A stretch of 64,000 nt of DNA from Chondrilla cf. caribensis (Eukaryota; Porifera; Demospongiae; Chondrillida; Chondrillidae), in NCBI GenBank assembly GCA_964020155.1, contig OZ026566.1, forward strand, positions 2,480,789 through 2,544,788. Reading direction: 5' to 3'. The notes under the pieces are model-generated. The model searched no databases. It was not told where the DNA came from and was given only the letters and a program-made list of their open reading frames with translations. Each line of letters starts with the position of its first letter. Position 1 is the stretch's first letter. The position numbers and the translations under genes were made by a program. Shown in pieces: positions 49,197 through 64,000 of the stretch.

Positions 49197-51214
49197 ATGT
49201 CCCTCAGTCTACGAATGGCATCTCGCGTGTTCCAACACGTCACCCGACGACAATACCGCCTGTTGTCCTCTTTGTGTGTGCACAGTCCATCAGGAAGTCG
49301 ATCTAGAAGACATGTTCAAAAGGACACTTTTGGCTCAACCCTGGCGTGTTTGGTAGCAGTTGGAGCCGGAGTGATAGCATGGAAGAAAGGAGTCTTCAAA
49401 TTGGCCCCTATTCGAGCCAAAGAGGTAAAATGGCTTTCGTTTGACACAGTTCATATTCTTTTCACTGTTATATATAGGTACCACCATAGTTTCTGCAACT
49501 GTACGTAGCCTACACAATAGTTTCTGTATCCCTTCAGTGTATTGACTGATTTAGAATTGCTTAAATGCCCTACAGCCATTTCATCATCATCTCTCATCAC
49601 CAACACCAAGTACCACCACAATCATCACAACCATCATCACCACCATGCTTTGAACGGGGACACTCCATCAACTCATAACCTGGTACACCTTGGGGTCAAG
49701 TGAACAACTATCCCATAGTTTAAGATCAGTAAAATGAATAAATGTACAGTTGGTCACGAGTGCACATCCATTGTCTGCAGGTTGCTGCCGGTGCTAAAGT
49801 GGAGGGACTGCCCACCTACACCAGGGAGGATGTAGCCAAACACAAGACCGTGGAAGACGGAATCTGGGTGACATACAAGGAAGGAGTGTACGACATTACA
49901 GAATTTGTTGACTCTCACCCAGGTGGATCGAAAATCCTCTTGGCTGCTGGAAATTCTGTCGATCCATTCTGGAACATGTATGCCAGCCACAAAACGCAAG
50001 AAACAGAAGAACTCCTTGAAGAATGGAGGATTGGTAATCTCAAGGTGGAATCCAGTCACAAAGCTGTCGATCCACTAGATCCCTACAGGAACGAGCCACT
50101 GGGGGACCGTCACCCGGCAATGGTGGTGAGATCACAAAAGCCTTTCAATGCAGAACCTCCCTTGGAGCTACTGGCTGATAGTTTCACTACTCCCAACACA
50201 ATGTTCTACGTTAGGAACCATCTTCCTGTCCCAGAGGTAGATGTGAAGAGCTATTCACTGAAGGTTACTGGAGAGAACATGAAGACACTGAACCTGACTC
50301 TTGAGGATTTGAAGTCCAAGTTCAAGCAGCACACTATTACAGCAGCCATACAGTGCGGTGGGAACAGGAGATCTGATATGTCCAAGGTGAAGGCAGTGCG
50401 AGGTCTGGCTTGGGGTGCAGCAGCGATCAGCAATGCAACATGGACGGGTGTGAGACTCAGAGATGTTCTCGAGCATGCAGGACTGGGGGAGAACCAGACT
50501 TCTTCACTCCATGTGCAGTTTGAAGGATTGGACACAGACTTGCAAGGGGATCCTTATGGGGCGTCCATTCCCATTGAGAAGGTAATGGACAAGGACAGAG
50601 ATGTTTTGCTAGCTTATGAAATGAATGGCGAACCTCTGCCATTGGATCATGGCTTTCCTCTGCGTGTTGTTGTACCCGGGGTAGTTGGTGCTAGGAACGT
50701 CAAGTGGTTGTCTAGTATAAAGGTCAGTCAGGAAGAAAGCCCGAGTTTTTGGCAGCAAAGAGACTACAAGATTTTTCCTCCGAATGCAACCCCAGAAACT
50801 GCCAACTACAAGTCAGCCATGCCGATCCAGGACATGCCTGTCCAGTCAGCCATTTCGGAACCGAAAGATGGCAGTACAGTTGATGTTGGAATGGAAACAG
50901 TCAAGGTTAAAGGTTACGCTTATAGTGGAGGAGGTAGAGGGGTCAATCGTGTCGATCTGTCCACAGATGGGGGCACAACATGGCTGACTGCATCTATCAC
51001 ACATGCCCCTACTGGCAAGCTTGAGCGTAACTGGGCATGGTCATTGTGGGAAGCGGACGTCCCCATTCCTTCCGACCACAATGGAGAATTAGAGATCATA
51101 TGCAAAGCTGTGGACACTGCTCTCAATACACAACCTGATACAGTGGCCAGTGTGTGGAATTTTCGTGGTTTGGGCAGTAATGCTTGGCACCGTGTTAAAC
51201 TAAAACTGAACTGA
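49197..51214 (+). CDS. SUOX: Sulfite oxidase, mitochondrial
   Basis: Two exons, 49197-49424 and 49781-51214; 553 aa (human 545). The N-terminus (MSLSLRMASRVFQHVTRRQY...) is basic and Arg/Ser-rich with a hydrophobic stretch (TLACLVAVGAGVIAW), as expected for the mitochondrial intermembrane-space targeting signal. The cytochrome b5 domain has heme ligands H122 (DSHPGGSK) and H146 (MYASHK). The molybdenum-cofactor domain has the Mo-binding cysteine in IQCGGNRR (C268) and the conserved VKWLSSI. A C-terminal Mo-Co dimerisation domain follows (ending GLGSNAWHRVKLKLN). It oxidises sulfite to sulfate, passing electrons to cytochrome c. A second ATG at 49215 is in frame. An acceptor-rich intron of 356 bp separates presequence from enzyme. 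Confidence 0.97.
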
Positions 51215-51757
51215 ACAGTTTTGACGCTAATGCTTTAATTATTATTAGTTTTAAGCTGTACTACTGTATGCTGTACACACGTATGTAGCCGGTTGTGGTG
51301 CATTAATGATATTGAGGATTTATCACTCGTGCAATAATGAAGTTTGATGAAGCAGTCTGTGTGTAGCACAATCAATCATTACTGTGAGTACAAGTCATAT
51401 GATATATATATATATATATATATATCATACAAATTCGAATACATTTATATACGTTGTTTACAAGCAAGGGCATCTGATTATGATGTATGATGAACAGTAC
51501 TGCCCTACTGGATGGATTATATTAACACTCTTAGCACATTTACATAGGTGATTCCTCCATGTACCTGGCTTCTATATCGACTACTCAGTCAATATAGAGG
51601 CCTGCCCATATTACTGCATAGGAAAATCAGGATGACTATAGCTATAGTTGAATCATGAAGCATTTCCTGTCAAGTGGGCCATTGAAATACACGCCTCGAG
51701 AGCGTCTAAATCTAATCCCGTCTGGTTTCGCCTATTCATATGGACTGAAGATTTGAC
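51215..51757. other. Intergenic interval, SUOX to GALNT, with TA repeat
   Basis: Contains a (TA)n tract at about 51403-51425 and the presumed GALNT promoter. No further gene was seen. Confidence 0.6.
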
Positions 51758-60907
<9,150 letters not shown>

Positions 60908-61432
60908 GTGTTGTCATCACATTTTCTAGTTCATCTTGTACATGTCCTGCATAACCAGACTGTAATTGTCCCAGTTGCTTCTCAAGGGAATTAGGGATGT
61001 GGTCTGGCTATGTGGGACTAAATAATATATATATGCATAATATTATTATAATGGTAATTAATGATAAGTATAGTAATAATATTATGTATTATAATATATA
61101 ATATCAACAATAATGGCTCCACAAATTGGCAAACTTTTTTCAAAAACATATTTTGCAAATTTGTGTTCACTGTATTATTTTTAATACTATTATTAATAAT
61201 GACATTTGTTGTAACTTTTGAATGATGGATATTATGCATGTAAGCAACCTCTATGTTTAATATTTTGACTTAATGATGACTGTGCAATGGGTTGATTTCT
61301 GCAAACATCCAATAGGTAATAAACATAAACATAATCGTATGAAGAATCAATACTGCATGCATTGTGAGGCCATATAACTAAGTACCATAAATATTAGATA
61401 GTACTAGATAAAGGTTACATATATTAATTTAG
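60908..61432. other. AT-rich convergent interval, GALNT to reverse transcriptase
   Basis: No gene. Strongly AT-rich with many ATTAT/ATAAT words. It should hold the GALNT 3' UTR and the 3' end of the retroelement. No obvious poly(T) tract (minus-strand tail) was found. Confidence 0.5.
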
Positions 61433-64000
61433 TTAGAGACCACCTTCCTTGTTGGCCAGAAGGATATCGGTGTCTCTCATAGCTCCTGTAGTGGTGCTTC
61501 GGGATCCTCTTACACACATAATGGCAGATCTCAACAGAGCGAATGATAGGCGGCATCGAAGCCAAGAGATTACGGTGCTATACTGTAGATTTCGCTTCAC
61601 TGCGACATCGGCGGCCAGCTTCTTATAGAAAGTTGTGGCCTCACGAGCCATTCCTCCGGTGGTAGACAGTACTAGCGGTGTAAATACTCCATGTTCAACC
61701 TCTCTAATGCGTTCTCCATATTCCCGCTTCTTGGAGCCTTCGTGTAGTGAGTATAGGGCAGCAAGGTCCTTTGTCCGGTATGAGGAAGCGTTTGGGTGAA
61801 ATACCCTTACGTCGAAGAATGCTTCCTGGCCACGGGACCAGAAACCGTTTGTCCTAATGTCAACACGAGCTTCACTTTGCAGATTCGCAGTTCGGTGTTG
61901 GAAAATCTCGCCATTCAAGGGTTGCAACACTGGCTCAATACATGTATTGGGGCGGACTTCAGAGAGGAGATTTGCAGTAATATCCCTGACTTCATTATGC
62001 CTTAACGTTGGGAAACCTCCCCTGTGGCAGGACATGGCATGATCGATGGAAAAAATATTGCCGCAGCAGCACTTGTTGGGTATTCCAGAGAGCCCCCAAC
62101 CATAACGCAGGCATAAAGCGTCCCGAAAAGCTCCCTTATGTAGAAAAAAGCCATGCACATCATAAGGAATTGCAGTGACCCATGCTGATGCTCCTCTTTC
62201 TGATGCACATTGCATGAGTCGATGTGAATCTAGTGATAAGGATGTTGTTATATCCCTAGAGATTGCTTGCTGGCTTTCTCTTCGAGACTTCTTGATTTCC
62301 AATTTCTCTCGAGAGAGGTCGATGTTCATTGGTTTAGAAAGATCTTGTTGGATGATGAGATCGACCAGTGGAGCGGTAACTTTCCAGGATGACTGGTATT
62401 CATGTTCAGCGTCTGCCACAGGATTAGTGATACCCAGTCCTCCCATTCTAGCTGGTAGGGCTAAGAGCTTGCGTTCGAAAGATGATACTGGTGGACGGCC
62501 GGTAAGGGCAGGGATAAAATGCTGGTGGATAACTTCCTCAAGTGGTTGGAGTAGCTCAGCAGTGTTGGCCATCGTTCTAGACAAGTGAGACCATTTTCTT
62601 GATAAGCCATGGGTAAAGGCAGCAAAGCTAGCGTGTGGTTGGCTCTTTGCAAATTTGGTCAACAGCATCAATTCGTCTGTCCATTGACTGACTTTGGACC
62701 TCACATATTCATCACAAAAGTTGGAACTTCCAATGGCTGCTCCAAGATGGCGTTTGCCCCTGGTAGTGATGTTGACGCTTGTTTCCATGAAAATAGCCTT
62801 GGCTTTATCTTCAGTACCTTCTTTCACAACCAGGTGTGTTTTGATAGCGTTTGGGTGGTAGCCAAATTTTGGTCCTATCTTGATGAGCTCGTCCCACCAT
62901 GCTCTGAGGTCTTCGCATGTGCCACTCCCTGTGGCGTCGTCTGCAAACCAAACTTGTGAGATTTCTTTATGATGATGGTTCAACTTAGCAATAATGGGTG
63001 TGATGGCTAGGGCATACATTGCCATTCCCAATGGGTCGCCCTGGGTGGTGCCTTCGTGGGACAAGATTTCTTCGCCGCCAGGTAAAAACATTCTGATTGG
63101 TGATTGATAGGTGTTGTTTAGAATTATCTCCAAGGAGGGACAGATAAACTTCATGTTGAGCAGTGCTGTTGTACGGTTAAGGGAGTTAAAAGCATTGGTG
63201 GCATCAACTAGTAAGACTCCCATTTCTTCACTTGAATCAAAAACGTGCCTCATTGCATGTGCTGCTGCTTCTGCCCCCCCTTCCTGGCCTGCACAGACCT
63301 GCAAGGGACCGGCTGAGGTGATCACATCGTCGTGGACAATACTCATCACAGCTTTTGAGACAATACGTCTTGGCACCTCTCCTATACCAATAGGTCTAAT
63401 CCCTGGGCATTTGTCCAGGGGGATCAGTCGACATGCAACAAAGGCTGCAAGGCCTTCAGAGTCCAGAGGTTGGGTACAGATACGGCGACCAACATTGGCC
63501 AAGGCATTACAGAGGTCGTTTGAAGCTTGCTTGAATGAAGAACACATCCATCGCCATGCATGGGCATCGGTTCCCGTAGGACCTGCGGCACCTTTGCACT
63601 TCAGTGCAGCACACTTGATTTGGTTGCCGTCCAAGTTATCGAAAATGATTGGATCATACGGTCTGGCGTTTGGCATGGGCTCATTTAGAAGACATTCTTC
63701 ATTTGCAATTGCAGCAGGAGGATGTAGTTGCTTGAGTGTTTCAAGTACTGTTTGCTGATTTGATCCTGAGGAAATCAAGTTGTTGATATTTAAAACACTC
63801 CCTGTAGTCTTTCGCGACAGGAGTTGGAGGGCGGCATTCACTTTCCCAATCATCATTAATTTAGCAAACCGGCGTGCGATCTCTTCCTCGTTTGTGGGTT
63901 TAATGCGGCTGTTAATACGGGCTTGAATACATCTTGTTTCAGCAACTAGGCCTTCTTCTTTATACACAATTTGAAATAATATACATAATTTTCAGTTTCA
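61433..64000 (-). CDS. Reverse transcriptase of a non-LTR-like retroelement, open to the window edge
   Basis: An uninterrupted minus-strand frame of 844 codons from 63967 to stop 61433-61435; the frame stays open beyond 63967, so the N-terminus is outside or unclear (the first ATG is in KLMMIGKVNA). RT motifs in order: RPIGIGEVPRRIVSKAV (about 191-207), motif A LLVDATNAFNS (251-262), motif B EGTTQGDPLGMAM (305-317), motif C VWFADDATG (339-347), then GYHPNAIKTHLV. The C-terminus has a Cys/His cluster CCCGNIFSIDHAMSCHRGGF (633-652) with RHNEVRD, followed by EARVDIRT..AFFDVRVFHP (699-725), which resembles a zinc knuckle plus a PD-(D/E)XK-like nuclease as in site-specific (R2/NeSL/CRE-type) elements. 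The family was not identified. An intact frame suggests recent activity. Confidence 0.85.

Overview
The window is nuclear DNA of an animal, and a sponge or another early-branching metazoan is my best guess. The genes are metazoan housekeeping and secretory-pathway genes in human-like order of domains (pinin, AHSA1, CLPTM1, LCLAT1-type acyltransferases, PRORP, annexin, sulfite oxidase, GALNT2-type transferase). They are split by many short GT-AG introns and packed tightly, and the introns are rich in CA/TG microsatellites, minisatellites and small foldback transposons. The lineage is an inference from overall style; no single sequence proves it. All exon joins below were worked out by hand from frame, splice dinucleotides and remembered family similarity.

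Layout. 1-1031: 3' part of pinin (+). 1889-2591: TRAPPC6 (-), head-to-head with AHSA1 (+, 2773-5554), then RRP36 (+, 5712-6760). 7163-14739: CLPTM1 (-), whose first two introns carry a 21-bp minisatellite, a 61-bp satellite and a tRNA-like retroposon. 15149-19336 (-) and 19502-21567 (+): two divergent LCLAT1-like acyltransferase paralogues with the same four-exon structure, each including a 10-nt microexon. 22481-24415: DTD2 (-), head-to-head (37 bp between start codons) with PRORP (+, 24453-28731). 29112-36437 and 38473-48460: two tandem annexin genes of the A7/A11 type (+), on an old segmental duplication of about 8 kb. The second copy has gained a LINE fragment, a foldback/SINE-like insertion, a Tc1/mariner-style MITE and an in-frame duplication of the three exons that encode annexin repeat 2, so it should encode five repeats. 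49197-51214: sulfite oxidase (+). 51758-60907: a GALNT2/14/16-type GalNAc-transferase (+). 61433-window end: an 844-codon open reverse-transcriptase ORF (-).

No operon-like functional grouping is expected here, but three divergent pairs share promoter intervals of 37-181 bp. One of these pairs two tRNA-quality/processing enzymes (DTD2 and PRORP). The most unusual items are the paired 10-nt microexons, the five-repeat annexin, and the intact reverse transcriptase with a C-terminal zinc-finger/nuclease-like region. Mobile elements can be dated relative to the annexin duplication because the first copy keeps the uninserted state.
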